Assembly (NCBI GenBank): GCA_963682055.1
Contig: OY821747.1
Span: forward strand, 24,860,126 to 24,924,125
Direction of reading: 5' to 3'
DNA from: Primula veris
Taxonomy: Eukaryota > Streptophyta > Magnoliopsida > Ericales > Primulaceae
DNA: 64,000 nucleotides
The position numbers and the translations under genes are program-made. This document shows positions 46,056-57,458 of the stretch, piece by piece. Each line of letters opens with the position of its first letter. The first letter of the stretch is position 1. The notes beneath the pieces are model-generated. The model was not told the origin of the DNA. It saw nothing but the letters and a program-made list of their open reading frames with translations, and searched no databases.

Positions 46056-46456
46056 AGGCTCTATAAATTACAATATAGAGTTATGAAAACTGTAATTTTC
46101 TCAATGGCTTTCACTTAAAAAACGTAACTAAAGCGTTTTTCTAATAGCTTCACAAAAATTATAATAGTATCGTGTTTGCGGCGAAAATCAATAGTTTTCT
46201 TAATCTTTTCAGAATTTTTTTTTTTATTAATTCTTGTACGAGAGTAAAAGGCTTTAAAGACATTTTCCCAGCGTTTTTTTTTCAGAACCAAGATTTTTGT
46301 ATAGTTTTTTGATAGAGAAGAATATTCTATTTAATCACATATTGGTTTTGTTTACTTTTAGCTTTAAAGCAGTAAGATTTAATAACTGAATTTCATTGGC
46401 CAACTTTAAAAAATGAAGCTTTTAGTTTATGCTCAGAAAGTTGGAAGTTTTATAAT
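46056..46456. other. AT-rich spacer, nothing recognised
   Basis: No gene or clear repeat was seen up to the copia insertion at 46462. Confidence 0.5.
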
Positions 46457-46461
46457 GAATG

Positions 46462-47921
46462 TGTTGGAAAAATAGGAAAAAACATGTAGTTTAAACATGT
46501 TTTTCCAAAGTGGTCAGGGATCAACTTTGAGTCAATTTTTAATGCGACTCCTCAGTTTTTCTGAGGCCATACTCTGTGCGTTTGAGTAGCTCGTGCGACG
46601 AGTTTCGCAACGGTATATCGCATGACCAATTCGGAGAAATGGTGTGAATGATAATTGGACTCGAATGTTGGTACTCGAAAGAGAGAAAAACCGAAATCTG
46701 GAAAATGGGGTAGAGAGTGGGAATAAACCATGAGGGTTATCCCAAATTGGAAAATCAAGGTTGATTTTCACTCTATATATACAAACTCATCCCATGTAGT
46801 TGGTAAACTAATTAAGTCCACATACCCATGAGTGGGTTAGTGTGTACCACACACGCGCTCGCTCGGGTCTCGGGCCGCGGGATTTGGGATTTGGGATTTG
46901 GGATTTGGGAAATGTCTCGGGTCTCGGGTCTTGTACTAAATCTGAAAAGGGATTTTTGCATATTTGCAAGAGCAGTCCCTAGAGTTCCAGAAAGGTTGAA
47001 ACTCCAGCAGTAATGGAGGCGGATTCTGGGGATGTAACTCCCAGAATTAAATGACCAGATTCAATTATGCGGTTTCAGAATTCTCTATAAAGAGGCAGCC
47101 ATCCCTTCACATTTTATACATTCAAAATCAGTATCTCCTTCTCTCTAAAAGCTGCATATAATTTTTTATTCATAGCATATTAGACCAGAGAGAACCACCC
47201 ACTAAAAGCTCGACTTAGACTCGTCGTCAGTTTCCGGCGAGTCTTCCGAGAGACGTTGTACCTTGGGATCGAAGCGCCAACGCAACCAGAAACCTTAAGG
47301 TGGTTGGGCGAATATCGGTTAAGGGCATACTGTTAACAGTAGCCTCGTCTTGTTTATTTTCAATTCTGTCCAGTTTTTTATTATTTCAATTCTGTCCAGT
47401 TTTTTATTATTTCAATTCTGTCCAGTTTTTTTTATTTTTTCAATTCTGTCCAGTTTTTCAATTCTGTCCAGTTTTTTAATTCTGTCCAGTTTTTCCAATT
47501 CTGTCCAGTTTTCAATTCTGTCCAGTTTTTTCAATTCTGTCCAGTTTTCAATTCTGTCCAGTTTTTCAATTCTGTCCAGTTTTCAATTCTGTCCAGTTTT
47601 TCAATTCTGTCCAGTTTGTACTATTCTGTAATTACTTTAAAGTTCTGTTTTTTTTGCTGTAATTACTATTCTGTAATTTAATTCTGTAATTAGAATAGTT
47701 TCAATTCAGTCATGTACTTTAAATTTAAAACAGAACAGTCCGGCTGTTAAGTTTATACTTTCCAGTCCGACAGTTTCTTTTAATTACTTTTCAGTACCTA
47801 CATGTTGTAATCAGTTTATTGTATTCCATTTGGAAATTAATAAAGATTACACTGGTTTTGATTAATTATTGTTTAGTCCTTTAATTATTGTTAATTGTTA
47901 TTTCGTACACGGAAACCAACA
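46462..47921 (+). repeat. 5' LTR of copia element
   Basis: 1460 bp. It contains a short GGGATTT/GGGTCTC minisatellite (about 46860-46935) and 13 copies of a CAATTCTGTCCAGTTTT unit (about 47361-47620). The short open frames within it are LTR sequence, not genes. Confidence 0.93.
47361..47620 (+). repeat. CAATTCTGTCCAGTTTT tandem repeat in 5' LTR
   Basis: About 13 units of 15-28 bp, differing in the length of the T run. The same array is in the 3' LTR (54145-54401). Confidence 0.9.
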
Positions 47922-48275
47922 ATCTTAACCGATAACCTGTTGTTTCTTTCGTGTATTGATTAATACAATTATTTATTTTTATAAGGAATAATGTTTTCTT
48001 GTTTTCAATTCTAAATTATATTAGAAATTGAATTACAAAGAATAAATTCCAAACAATTTTAATTTTATTTTATTTTCTTGTTGATACCAACCGTTTTGGT
48101 ATTCAATAAGAATCGTTTCAATCCTTTTAATATCAACCGTATTGATATTTAAAGGGATAAGAGTTTATTTTAATTTTGTTTGGTAATTCTTTTACAAACC
48201 CAAATTTCAGTTTTGGTGTTTGTCTATAGAATTGTTTTGTGCACGTATCTCATACGTTTTGTGTTGTTGTTTCAG
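47922..48275 (+). other. Copia leader between 5' LTR and gag
   Basis: AT-rich, 354 bp. The usual copia primer site complementary to initiator tRNA-Met (TGGTATCAGAGC-type) is not at the LTR edge, which reads ATCTTAACCGATAACC. A splice-acceptor-like TTGTTGTTTCAG lies directly before the gag ATG. Confidence 0.5.
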
Positions 48276-49366
48276 ATGACAAACACGTCGCCTATTCAGT
48301 TGCCTATCGTAAGTGAGCATGACCCAGTGGTTGGTGGAGATGTCCATAACACTGGGGGCGATGCGATTGTGGGGGCTAACGCCGATGACGCAGTTGCAGC
48401 GGCTGAGGCCGCCGTGGCTGCGGCTATGGCGGATGCTACGGCCAAAGCTGAGGCTGCGGTCGAAGCAGCGGCCACGGCCAAGGCCGCAGCTAAGGCTGCG
48501 GCAAGAGCCAAGGCTGCGGCAAGAGCCAAGGCTGCGGCCAAGGGCAAGGCACCGATGTATTCGGCTGTGCCTACTTTGCCGACTTCTCATCTAGAGAAAC
48601 CGGAAAAATTCAGGGGTGACAACTTCAAACGTTGGCAGCAAAAGATGCTGTTTTATCTCACCACTCTGAATTTGACCAGGTTTCTTAAGGAGACTGCTCC
48701 CGTCCTAAGCGAGGACGATCTGGACGAGCAGTCATTCTCTGCGGTTGAGGCATGGAGACATGCCGACTACCTATGCAAGAACTATATCCTGTGTGCTCTA
48801 GATGACACGTTGTTTAGTGTTTTCGAGCCCAAAGCTACTGCAAAGGAGCTGTGGGAGACTCTCGAAAATAAGTACAAGGTGAATAACGCTGGCACAAAGA
48901 GATTTGTTGTCACGGACTTTCACGAGTACCGTATGACTGACAGCAGGGGTGTCATGGAGCAAGTTGAGGAGCTCCAACTGATTTATCACCGCCTTGAGGC
49001 TGAGGGGCTAGTTATTAATGAGCCTTTCCAGGTGGCACTCATGATTGAGAAATTGCCGCCGTCTTGGAAAGACTTTCAAAACTACCTGAAGCACAAGCGG
49101 AAGGAAATGAGGTTGGAGGGGCTCATTGAGAAGCTCAACATCGAGGTGAGCAACCGTCGCTCCGTGAGGAGAGTCGGTGGTGCTGTCATCCCGATGGCAA
49201 AGGCCAATGTGGTCGAAAGCTCCAACGTCAAACGGAAACGTTTTGACACCGGAGGCAGTGCTGTTGTCGCAAAGAAATTTGCGGGAACCTGCTTTGTGTG
49301 TAACAGGACCGGCCATCGTGCCGCGGACTGTTATGACAATAAAGGCGCTTCTAAGCCTAAGCCCCC

Positions 49367-49398
<32 letters not shown>

Positions 49399-49415
49399 AC
49401 CCCGAGGAACTTTAA
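48276..49415 (+). CDS. gag: Copia Gag
   Basis: I chose the ATG at 48276 ([12 protein letters not shown]). The open frame extends upstream to 48180 without another good start. An Ala/Lys/Arg-rich low-complexity stretch with repeated AAARAK units covers about residues 45-92. The UBN2-type copia gag domain follows ([17 protein letters not shown] ... [10 protein letters not shown] ... [10 protein letters not shown]). Then come a basic segment and a CCHC zinc knuckle, [14 protein letters not shown]. The frame then enters a proline run encoded by 31 C residues (49368-49398) and stops at 49413-49415. Gag binds and packages element RNA. The product seems complete, but linkage to pol depends on the C-run length. 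Confidence 0.88.
49368..49398 (+). repeat. 31-base poly-C run at the gag-pol junction
   Basis: An uninterrupted C run between the zinc knuckle and protease. Gag enters it in one frame and pol leaves it in another. A change of one base in its length would join them. The length may be unstable in vivo or misread in sequencing. Confidence 0.85.
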
Positions 49416-52400
49416 GGGCAAGGGAAAGAGGAAAGCTCCAGCCCAGGCGCATCTGGCTGAGGGAGGACGAGATGACGACCACTTTACTGCTGTGGTCTCT
49501 GAGGTCAATCTCGTGGGGAGCAACCCCAAAGAGTGGTGGCTGGATACTGGCGCCACAAGCCACATCTGCTCAACAAGGTGGATGTTTAAGACCTACGAAG
49601 CGGTAGAAGGAGAAAGCTGCTTCATGGGAAATTCTGCTACTTCCAAGGTGGAAGGAAAAGGAATGGTCGTGATGAAGATGACCTCGGGAAAAGAGCTGAG
49701 GTTGACAAATGTGCTTCATGTTCCAGATATCCGTAAGAATCTGGTATCAGGATCAGTGATGGTGAAGAACGGGTTTAAACTAGCTTTAGAATCCGATAAA
49801 ATTGTAATCACCAAAAATGGTGTCTATGTAGTCCGTGGCTATATGACCAACGGCATGTTTAAGTTAAACGTAGGGACACCTGCTCCCAATAAAGGTGCTA
49901 AACCTGAGGCTAGCACAAATAATGTAATGACTGTTGCCCAAGAGGCCAATAAAAATTCCGAGTTTAATTATTTATTTGAGTCATTTCATTTGTGGCATGG
50001 TAGATTAGGTCACGTGAATTATAATTCTTTAAAGAAATTAATTTCACTAAAACTAATACCAAATTTCGTTTTTGATAAGCAACACAAATGTGAGATTTGT
50101 GTAGAAGCAAAATTAACGAAATCATCGTTTCAACATGTTGAACGAGAAAGTGAACCTCTCGGTCTAATACACACGAATGTATGCGACTTAAAGTTTATAC
50201 AAACGCGAGGAGGGAAAAAGTACTTTATCACCTTTATAGATGATTGTACTAGATACTGTTACGTTTACTTAATGAGAAGTAAAGACGAAGCAGTTGAGAA
50301 ATTCGCTCTTAATAAGACCGAAGTTGAAAATCAACTCAATAAGAAAATTAAAACATTGAGAAGTGATAGAGGCGGTGAATATGAATCACCGTTTGAACAA
50401 ATATGCGCTGAAAGCGGCATTATACATCAAACCACAGCCCCATACACTCCCGAGCAAAATGGGGTTGCTGAGCGTAAAAATAGAACGCTAAAGGAAATGA
50501 TGAATGCTATGCTAATCAGTTCTGGGTTACCCCAGAACATGTGGGGGGAAGCTGTACTTTCCGCTAACTATGTTTTAAACAAGTTACCACATAAGAAGCG
50601 AGAAAAGACTCCATATGAATTATGGAAAGGTCATCAACCCAGTTATAAGAACCTGCGGGTTTGGGGTTGTCTCGCAAAGGTCATAGTTCCCACTCCTAAG
50701 AGGATGAGAATTGGTCCTAAGACGGTGGACTGTGTGTTCATCGGATATGCACAGAATAGTAGTGCATATCGGTTTCTCGTGCACAAGTCGGACAATCCCG
50801 ATATGCATGTAGATACGTATATGGAAAGCCGAGAGGCCTCTTTCTTTGAAGATATCTTTCCCCGAAAATTACCTACATCTGTACCAACTGAAGAGTTGAA
50901 CAGTGAAGGAAATGTGGGGGCAAGTGAACCGACAGAGGAAGAGGAAGAGGAAGAGCCTCGGCGCAGCAAAAGGGCAAGGAAGGAAACTTTCTTTGGACCT
51001 GATTTCCTAACCTTCATGGTTGAAGGCGAACCGGCGACATATAAACAAGCTATGTCAACACCGGATTCCCAATATTGGGAAGAAGCCATTCAAAATGAAA
51101 TTGAATCAATCATGCAAAACCACACTTGGGAACTAGTGGATCTTCCGAAAGGATGCAAGCCCCTAGGTCACAAGTGGATCTTCAAGAGGAAGTTAAAGGT
51201 TGACGGCACGATTGAGAAATACAAGGCGAGACTTGTAGTAAAAGGATTCAGGCAAACGGAAGGTGTCGATTATTTTGACACGTATGCCCCAGTCTCCAGG
51301 AAAACGTCTATCCGAATCGTCATTGCTCTCGCAGCTTTGTTTGATATGGAAATACATCAAATGGATGTAAAGACGGCATTTCTGAATGGAGAACTGGAAG
51401 AAGAGATTTACATGGAACAACCGGAAGGGTTTGTAGTTCCTGGTAAAGAGCACCAAGTGTGCAAACTTGTAAAGTCTCTATATGGACTCAAACAAGCGCC
51501 AAAGCAATGGCACGAGAAGTTTGATAGAATTATGCTATCAAACGGTTTTCACATTAATGAGTGTGATAAATGTGTCTACTCTAAAGGAAGTGGAAGAGAC
51601 TGTGTTGTAGTCTGTCTCTATGTGGATGACATGATCATAATTGGGAGTAATGATAGAATCAGCTCCACAAAGAAAATGTTATCACAACACTTCGATATGA
51701 AGGACCTGGGTATAGCTGATGTAATACTTGGTATGAAGATTACCAAAACATCAGAAGGGTATGCCTTGTCCCAAAGTCACTATGTTAAACAAGTTTTAGA
51801 CAAGTTTGACAAGGACAGTAAAGCTATGTCAAGAACCCCAATTGAGTTCAACTGTAACCTGGAAAAGAATTTCGGTAAAAGTGTGAATCAATTGGAGTTC
51901 TCTCGAGTCATAGGCAGTCTCATGTATATAATGAATTGCACTAGACCAGACATAGCAAACTCAGTGAGTAGACTGAGCAGGTACACCAGTAATCCAAATG
52001 AGGAACACTGGAAGGCCATAATGAAACTTCTCAGGTATATGAGGTTTTCAGCCGATTACGGGCTGCACTATACCAGATATCCAGCGCTACTTGAAGGGTA
52101 TTCAGATGCCAACTGGATATCAGACTCCAATAGCACAAGATCCACGAGTGGATATGTGTTTATATTGGGAGGAGCTGCTGTGTCTTGGAGATCCTCCAAA
52201 CAGACATGTATTGCAAGGTCAACTATGGAATCAGAATTCATAGCGTTAGACTTAGCAACCGAAGAGGCAGACTGGCTGAGAAGTCTATTGGAAGGAATTC
52301 CAATGTGGCCGAAACCTGTTCCCGCAATAAGCGTGCATTATGATAGTCAATCAGCTATTGCGCGGGCTCAGGATCATATGTATAATGGAAAGTCTCGACA

Positions 52401-52596
52401 TATACGTCGGAGACATAAATCCGTAAGAGAATTGTTATCCAATGGTGTGGTATCCTTAGATTTTGTTAGATCAAAGGAAAACATAGCGGATCCATTAACT
52501 AAAGGCTTGACTCAAGTGGGAGTCGAGACGTCATCGAACGGAATGGGATTAAAGCCCATTAAATTGGTGGCCCCCCCCATAGGCAACCCAACCTAA
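49405..52596 (+). CDS. pol: Copia Pol (PR-IN-RT-RH)
   Basis: An open frame continues from the C run to 52596 without a stop. The protease active site [12 protein letters not shown] is near 49531-49566. The integrase zinc finger ([15 protein letters not shown] ... CEICVEAK) is near 49990-50110. The integrase core has [20 protein letters not shown] and [16 protein letters not shown] has [30 protein letters not shown] and the YVDDMIIIG active site near 51617. RNase H has [13 protein letters not shown] and [12 protein letters not shown], and the frame closes after the ADPLTKGL segment. All catalytic motifs look intact. It has no start codon of its own near the junction (an in-frame ATG at 49177 lies in gag), so it is expected to be made as part of Gag-Pol. 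Confidence 0.92.
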   Translation, partial: RNFKGKGKRKAPAQAHLAEGGRDDDHFTAVVSEVNLVGSNPKEWWLDTGATSHICSTRWMFKTYEAVEGESCFMGNSATSKVEGKGMVVMKMTSGKELRLTNVLHVPDIRKNLVSGSVMVKNGFKLALESDKIVITKNGVYVVRGYMTNGMFKLNVGTPAPNKGAKPEASTNNVMTVAQEANKNSEFNYLFESFHLWHGRLGHVNYNSLKKLISLKLIPNFVFDKQHKCEICVEAKLTKSSFQHVERESEPLGLIHTNVCDLKFIQTRGGKKYFITFIDDCTRYCYVYLMRSKDEAVEKFALNKTEVENQLNKKIKTLRSDRGGEYESPFEQICAESGIIHQTTAPYTPEQNGVAERKNRTLKEMMNAMLISSGLPQNMWGEAVLSANYVLNKLPHKKREKTPYELWKGHQPSYKNLRVWGCLAKVIVPTPKRMRIGPKTVDCVFIGYAQNSSAYRFLVHKSDNPDMHVDTYMESREASFFEDIFPRKLPTSVPTEELNSEGNVGASEPTEEEEEEEPRRSKRARKETFFGPDFLTFMVEGEPATYKQAMSTPDSQYWEEAIQNEIESIMQNHTWELVDLPKGCKPLGHKWIFKRKLKVDGTIEKYKARLVVKGFRQTEGVDYFDTYAPVSRKTSIRIVIALAALFDMEIHQMDVKTAFLNGELEEEIYMEQPEGFVVPGKEHQVCKLVKSLYGLKQAPKQWHEKFDRIMLSNGFHINECDKCVYSKGSGRDCVVVCLYVDDMIIIGSNDRISSTKKMLSQHFDMKDLGIADVILGMKITKTSEGYALSQSHYVKQVLDKFDKDSKAMSRTPIEFNCNLEKNFGKSVNQLEFSRVIGSLMYIMNCTRPDIANSVSRLSRYTSNPNEEHWKAIMKLLRYMRFSADYGLHYTRYPALLEGYSDANWISDSNSTRSTSGYVFILGGAAVSWRSSKQTCIARSTMESEFIALDLATEEADWLRSLLEGIPMWPKPVPAISVHYDSQSAIARAQDHMYNGKSRHIRRRHKSVRELLSNGVVSLDFVRSKENIADPLTKGLTQVGVETSSNGMGLKPIKLVAPPIGNPT

Positions 52597-53139
52597 ACGG
52601 AATCTTTCCTGATAGGTTCAAAGGGAAACTGAATTGTGGGGGCAACCGAACAAAGCACTCGGGAACCTGGAGTTCCCAGCCCATCTCCGCGATGACAGAG
52701 TGATAGACCTGTACCATTGTAAGGGTGAGCTTGAGGCTCTTAATGATCCAAGTAACTCGACGGTCGAGTAAAGTGAGTCAGGACACTTTCGACTTGGAAC
52801 ACCTATAACTAGTGTGTAAGGCCGGTACCATGTGATGAGCTTGGGCTAATTCACTAGAGCACTGAGTTGAAGTTGCCAAGGCAGTCCAGGCCAAATATGG
52901 ACAACAACTAAAGGGCCTAGTACGTGGGTAGAGAGGGCACTGTGCGGGTGCCATTCTGGGATACACAAAGCTTGATGGTTCAAAGCTTTACCGCTACCTA
53001 ATAGCAGTATTCTGGGTGGTACTCCGCTACGGCAGGTTCAAGGCGCGCGCTACCTGACCTTAGGCAGTGAACTTTTACGGTTCTCTTGATTTGCATTTAG
53101 GACATGGGCTTTCGAGCCAATTGCATTCATGTGGGGGAT
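52597..53139 (+). other. Copia 3' untranslated region with polypurine tract
   Basis: 543 bp without coding signal. The GTGGGGGA polypurine tract lies at 53131-53138, directly before the 3' LTR. Another GTGGGGGCA occurs at about 52636. Confidence 0.7.
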
Positions 53140-54706
53140 TGTTGGAAAAATAGGAAAAAACATGTAGTTTAAACATGTTTTTCCAAAGTGGTCAGGGACC
53201 AACTTTGAGTCAATTTTTAATGCGACTCCTCAGTTTTTCTGAGGCCATACTCTGTGCGTTTGAGTAGCTCGTGCGACGAGTTTCGCAACGGTATATCGCA
53301 TGACCAATTCGGAGGAATGGTGTGAATGATAATTGGACTCGAATGTTGGTACTCGAAAGAGGGAAAAACCGAAATCTGGAAAATGGGGTAGAGAGTGGGA
53401 ATAAACCATGAGGGTTATCCCACATTGGAATATCAAGGTTGATTTTCACTCTATATATACAAACCCATCCCATGTAGTTGGTAAACTAATTAAGTCCACA
53501 TACCCATGAGTGGGTTAGTGTGTACCACACACGCGCGCGCTCGCTCTGGTCTCGGGTCTCGGGACTCGGGACTCGGGCCTCAGGCCTTGGGCCTCGGGTG
53601 ACGGGACGTGGGCCGCGGGCCGCGGGCCGCGGGATGCGGGATGCGGGATTTGGGATTTGGGATTTGGGGAATGCTCGGGTCTTGGGTCTTGGGTCTTGGG
53701 TCTTGGGTCTTGGGTCTTGTACTAAATCTGAAAAGGGACTTTTGCATATTTGCAAGAGCAGTCCCTAGAGTTCCAGAAAGGTTGAAACTCCAGCAGTAAT
53801 GGAGGCGGATTCTGGGGATGTAACTCTCAGAATTAAATGACCAGATTCAATTATGCGGTTTCAGAATTCTCTATAAAGAGGCAGTCATCCCTTCACATTT
53901 CATACATTCAAAATCAGTATCTCCTTCTCTCTAAAAGCTGCATATAATTTTTTATTCATAGCATATTAGACCAGAGAGAACCACCCACTAAAAGCTCGAC
54001 TTAGACTCGTCGCCAGTTTCCGGCGAGTCTTCCGAGAGACGTTGTACCTTGGGATCGAAGCGCCAACGCAACCAGAAACCTTAAGGTGGTTGGGCGAATA
54101 TCGGTTAAGGGCATACTGTTAACAGTAGCCTCGTCTTGTTTATTTTCAATTCTGTCCAGTTTTTTATTATTTCAATTATGTCCAGTTTTTTATTATTTCA
54201 ATTCTGTCCAGTTTTTTTATTTTTTCAATTCTGTCCAGTTTTTCAATTCTGTCCAGTTTTTTAATTCTGTCCAGTTTTTCCAATTCTGTCCAGTTTTCAA
54301 TTCTGTCCAGTTTTTTCAATTCTGTCCAGTTTTCAATTATGTCCAGTTTTTCAATTCTGTCCAGTTTTCAATTCTGTCCAGTTTTTCAATTCTGTCCAGT
54401 TTGTACTATTCTGTAATTACTTTAAAGTTCTGTTTTTTTTGCTGTAATTACTATTCTGTAATTTAATTCTGTAATTAGAATAGTTTCAATTCAGTCCTGT
54501 ACTTTAAATTTAAAACAGAACAGTCCGGCTGTTAAGTTTATACTTTCCAGTCCGGCAGTTTCTTTTAATTACTTTTCAGTACCTACATGTTGTAATCAGT
54601 TTATTGTATTCCATTTGGAAATTAATAAAGATTACACTGGTTTTGATTAATTATTGTTTAGTCCTTTAATTATTGTTAATTGTTATTTCGTACACGGAAA
54701 CCAACA
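53140..54706 (+). repeat. 3' LTR of copia element
   Basis: 1567 bp, 107 bp longer than the 5' LTR. The difference is mostly a GC-rich minisatellite at about 53535-53720 made of GGGTCTT, GGGACTC, GGGCCGC and GGGATTT units. The CAATTCTGTCCAGTTTT array is at 54145-54401. Confidence 0.93.
53535..53720 (+). repeat. Expanded GC-rich minisatellite in copia 3' LTR
   Basis: Runs of about 7-bp units (TCTCGGG, ACTCGGG, CCGCGGG, TTTGGGA, TCTTGGG) in blocks. The matching place in the 5' LTR (about 46860-46935) holds only a few units. Confidence 0.85.
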
Positions 54707-54711
54707 GAATG

Positions 54712-55782
54712 AACATAAAATTTCCTATTGTCCCATTAAGCCACCTTATGTACTTAAAATCTGCAGCCAAATAAACCCCAATAATGGTGAACGGCCAACG
54801 CCTCAGCGGTTCCCTTTCCTATTTTTTTAACAATGTAATTACACAAAGAAGTGAATGATGTGAACTTAAAAGCTGAAACCACTCAATACCGTAATTTCTT
54901 GTTCTACTTATAGGTTATTCAATCATCCTTCCAATCCAATGCACATCTTCTGGTCTTTTTGTAGGCGGAGCCGTTTATACGCACATATACATCATATGCA
55001 AATGTGTTGGCCACAAAAAAAATACAAATATTAAGGTACACAAATTTTAGAATAAATATACTTAGAAAAAAAATACAACATTTCCTCCTTCAATAGCTTC
55101 CTCACACATATACCACTCCAGTGATTTTTTTTTATAAATATTACTCAATTCAACTTGGTTTTATTACATATTAGTCTGATATATGCTTATATTTTACTTT
55201 TTAATTTTTTGAATGTGCACGTTGAAATTAATTTCATTACTTAAAAAAACATGCTTGATATTTTGATAAATTGCATTTCTTTTTCTTTTATAAAAAAACA
55301 TGTCAAAAAGGTATCAATTTTTTTCCTTTGAATCAGGCCTCATGTATCCTGGAGACGGCTCTGTATAAGCCGTCTCAGTCTAGCAAGATGAACAAAAATC
55401 ATAAGCGAATATTGTACGGCTCTCAACTTCGATCTCAAGATTACAAAAATTCTTTGTTAAACTGCCTGGGATGAAGTTAAGAAACAGCCCTGCTTGATTC
55501 AAGTGCAATAGAAACAAACTAGCGTTACACTTTTCACCTGGAAATATCCATTTATGTAGTAGTTAGATGTCCAGGGTTATTTTTGTGACTTCAAACTTAA
55601 GGTAAAAGAGCATATTTTAACACATGAGACAACCAAAAACCAAGCAGAGGTGATGATTTAAGTGGTATTTTGGTGTTCCAAAATTTATAAATACTCAACA
55701 CTTAAGCTTAAATTTGTCAAAGATAATGGAAATTGAATATGGATTTGTATCCAGTCTTCGACATCATATGTTTTAGAAGATA
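54712..55782. other. Spacer, nothing recognised
   Basis: AT-rich DNA between the copia target duplication and the foldback element. The small open frame at 55271-55474 has no recognisable domain. Confidence 0.5.
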
Positions 55783-55792
55783 CTAAAAAGTC

Positions 55793-57448
55793 GGGTAAAT
55801 TAGTCTTTAGTGACCTACGTTTTGGCCTATTTTAGGATAAGTGACCTAAGTTTTTCTAATTTCGGTTTTGTGACCTAAGTTTAACTCTGTTAGCAATTTA
55901 GTGACCTTGCGTCAATTCAGTGGACGGAATACGTTACACGTGCAGTCACGTGCCCTAACGTCTGTTAACTAAAAGGGTAAAACAGTCTTTTCCGGGTCAA
56001 TTACTCTTTAGTGACCTGAGTTTTGGCCTATTTTAGGATAAGTGACCTAAGTTTTTTTAATTTCGGTTTTGTGAGCTAAGTTTAACTCTGTTAGCAATTT
56101 AGTGACCTTGCGTCAATTCAGTGGACGGAATACGTTACACGTGCAGTCACGTGCCCTAACGTCTGTTAACTAAAAGGGTAAAACAGTATTTTCCCAATTA
56201 AGTTAAACAAAATGACCAATATACCCAGATTAGGGCTTATACAAACACATATATACTCACATATATACGGGAGATTCTCTTTTACATATCCAAAATGCTA
56301 ATAAATATAACAGACGTGGGATTGGCAATCCCACGTCTACGTGACAGCCAAATTTTTTTCTTTTCTTTTCTTTTCTAATTTCGTTTTTTCTGTTATTTGG
56401 TTTTCAGATTTCAAAAAGTTGCCCAATTTTACCCAAAAACTTTTCCAATTTTATCAAAAAAAAACTCTAACCATCAACTATCAAATTCCTTCCTATATCA
56501 AATTAATATATTTTTTTATCAAATCAACATCACTCTACCACTACAAATTATCCCCAATTTTATCAAAACAAAAAACCTCTCTCAGTTTAACAAAAAAAAA
56601 AAAAAAACTTTCCTAATTTTACCCAAAAAAAAACCCTAACCATCAAACTCCTTCATATATCAAATTAATATATTTTTTTCTCAAATCAACATCACTCTAC
56701 CACTACATTTATCCCCAATTTTACCAAAAAAAAAACCTATCTCAATTTACCAAAATAAACCTCACCCAATTTTACAAAAAATAAACTCTAACCATCAACT
56801 GAGTGAGGTTTTATTTTAGTAAATTGTGATATGTTTTTTTTTTTCCGGTAAAATTGAGGATAAATGTAGTGGTAGAGTGATGTTGATTTGAGAAAAAAAT
56901 ATATTAATTTGATATATGAAGGAGTTTGATGGTTGATAGGGTTTTTTTTTGGTAAAATTAGAGAAGTTTTTTTTTTTTTTGGTAAACTGGGAGAGGTTTT
57001 TTGTTTTGGTAAAATTGGGGATAATTTGTAGTGGTAGAGTGATGTTGATTTGATAAAAAAAATATTAATTTGATATACGAAGGAATTTGATGGTTGATGG
57101 TTATAGTTTTTTTTTGATAAAATTGGAAAAGTTTTTAGGTAAAATTGGGCAATTTTTTGAAATCTGAAAACCAAATAACAGAAAAAACGAAATTAGAAAA
57201 GAAAAGAAAAAAAAAATTAATTTGGCTGTATATACAATTGGAGGGAAAACAAACTGAAATTTCCCTCCAAAATCTGAGGGTATTTTAGTCATTTTAGCAA
57301 AAAATATGTTTTTTTTTCGAAAAATATGATGGCAGGTCACTAAATTGCTAACAGAGTTAAACTTAGGTTACAAAACCGAAATTAAAAAAACTTAGGTCAC
57401 TTATCCTAAAATATGCCAAAATTCAGGTCAATAAATACTAATTTACCC
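55793..57448. mobile_element. Foldback Mutator-like element, copy 2 (composite)
   Basis: The outer ends are perfect 12-bp inverted repeats, GGGTAAATTAGT and ACTAATTTACCC. A perfect 10-bp target duplication, CTAAAAAGTC, lies at 55783-55792 and 57449-57458. The left end is duplicated as a 201-bp unit (starts 55793 and 55994; shared CACGTGCAGTCACGTGCCC). The right end has one inverted partial copy (57333-57448). Inside, from GGGAGATTC at about 56269, lies a long inverted repeat made of the same subrepeats as copy 1 (CACTCTACCACTAC, AACCATCAAC). Thus a copy-1-type foldback seems nested in a different MULE-like element. There is no coding capacity. Confidence 0.8.
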
Positions 57449-57458
57449 CTAAAAAGTC

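Larger units (their letters stand above)
46462..54706 (+). mobile_element. Ty1/copia LTR retrotransposon
   Basis: An 8.2-kb complete element flanked by GAATG (46457-46461 and 54707-54711). The LTRs begin TGTTGGAAAAATAGG and end GGAAACCAACA. The order gag, protease, integrase, RT, RNase H defines Ty1/copia. The two LTRs are nearly identical apart from expansion of a GC-rich minisatellite in the 3' copy, so insertion was recent. The gag and pol frames are separated at a C run. Confidence 0.95.

Noticed and set aside
46532..46771. Small minus-strand open frames in the copia LTR (also 53210-53473)
   Set aside because: They lie in LTR sequence, recur in both LTRs and have no recognisable domain.
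56341..57340. Open frames within the foldback arms (also 4438-4662)
   Set aside because: They are low-complexity translations of A/T runs and inverted repeats.
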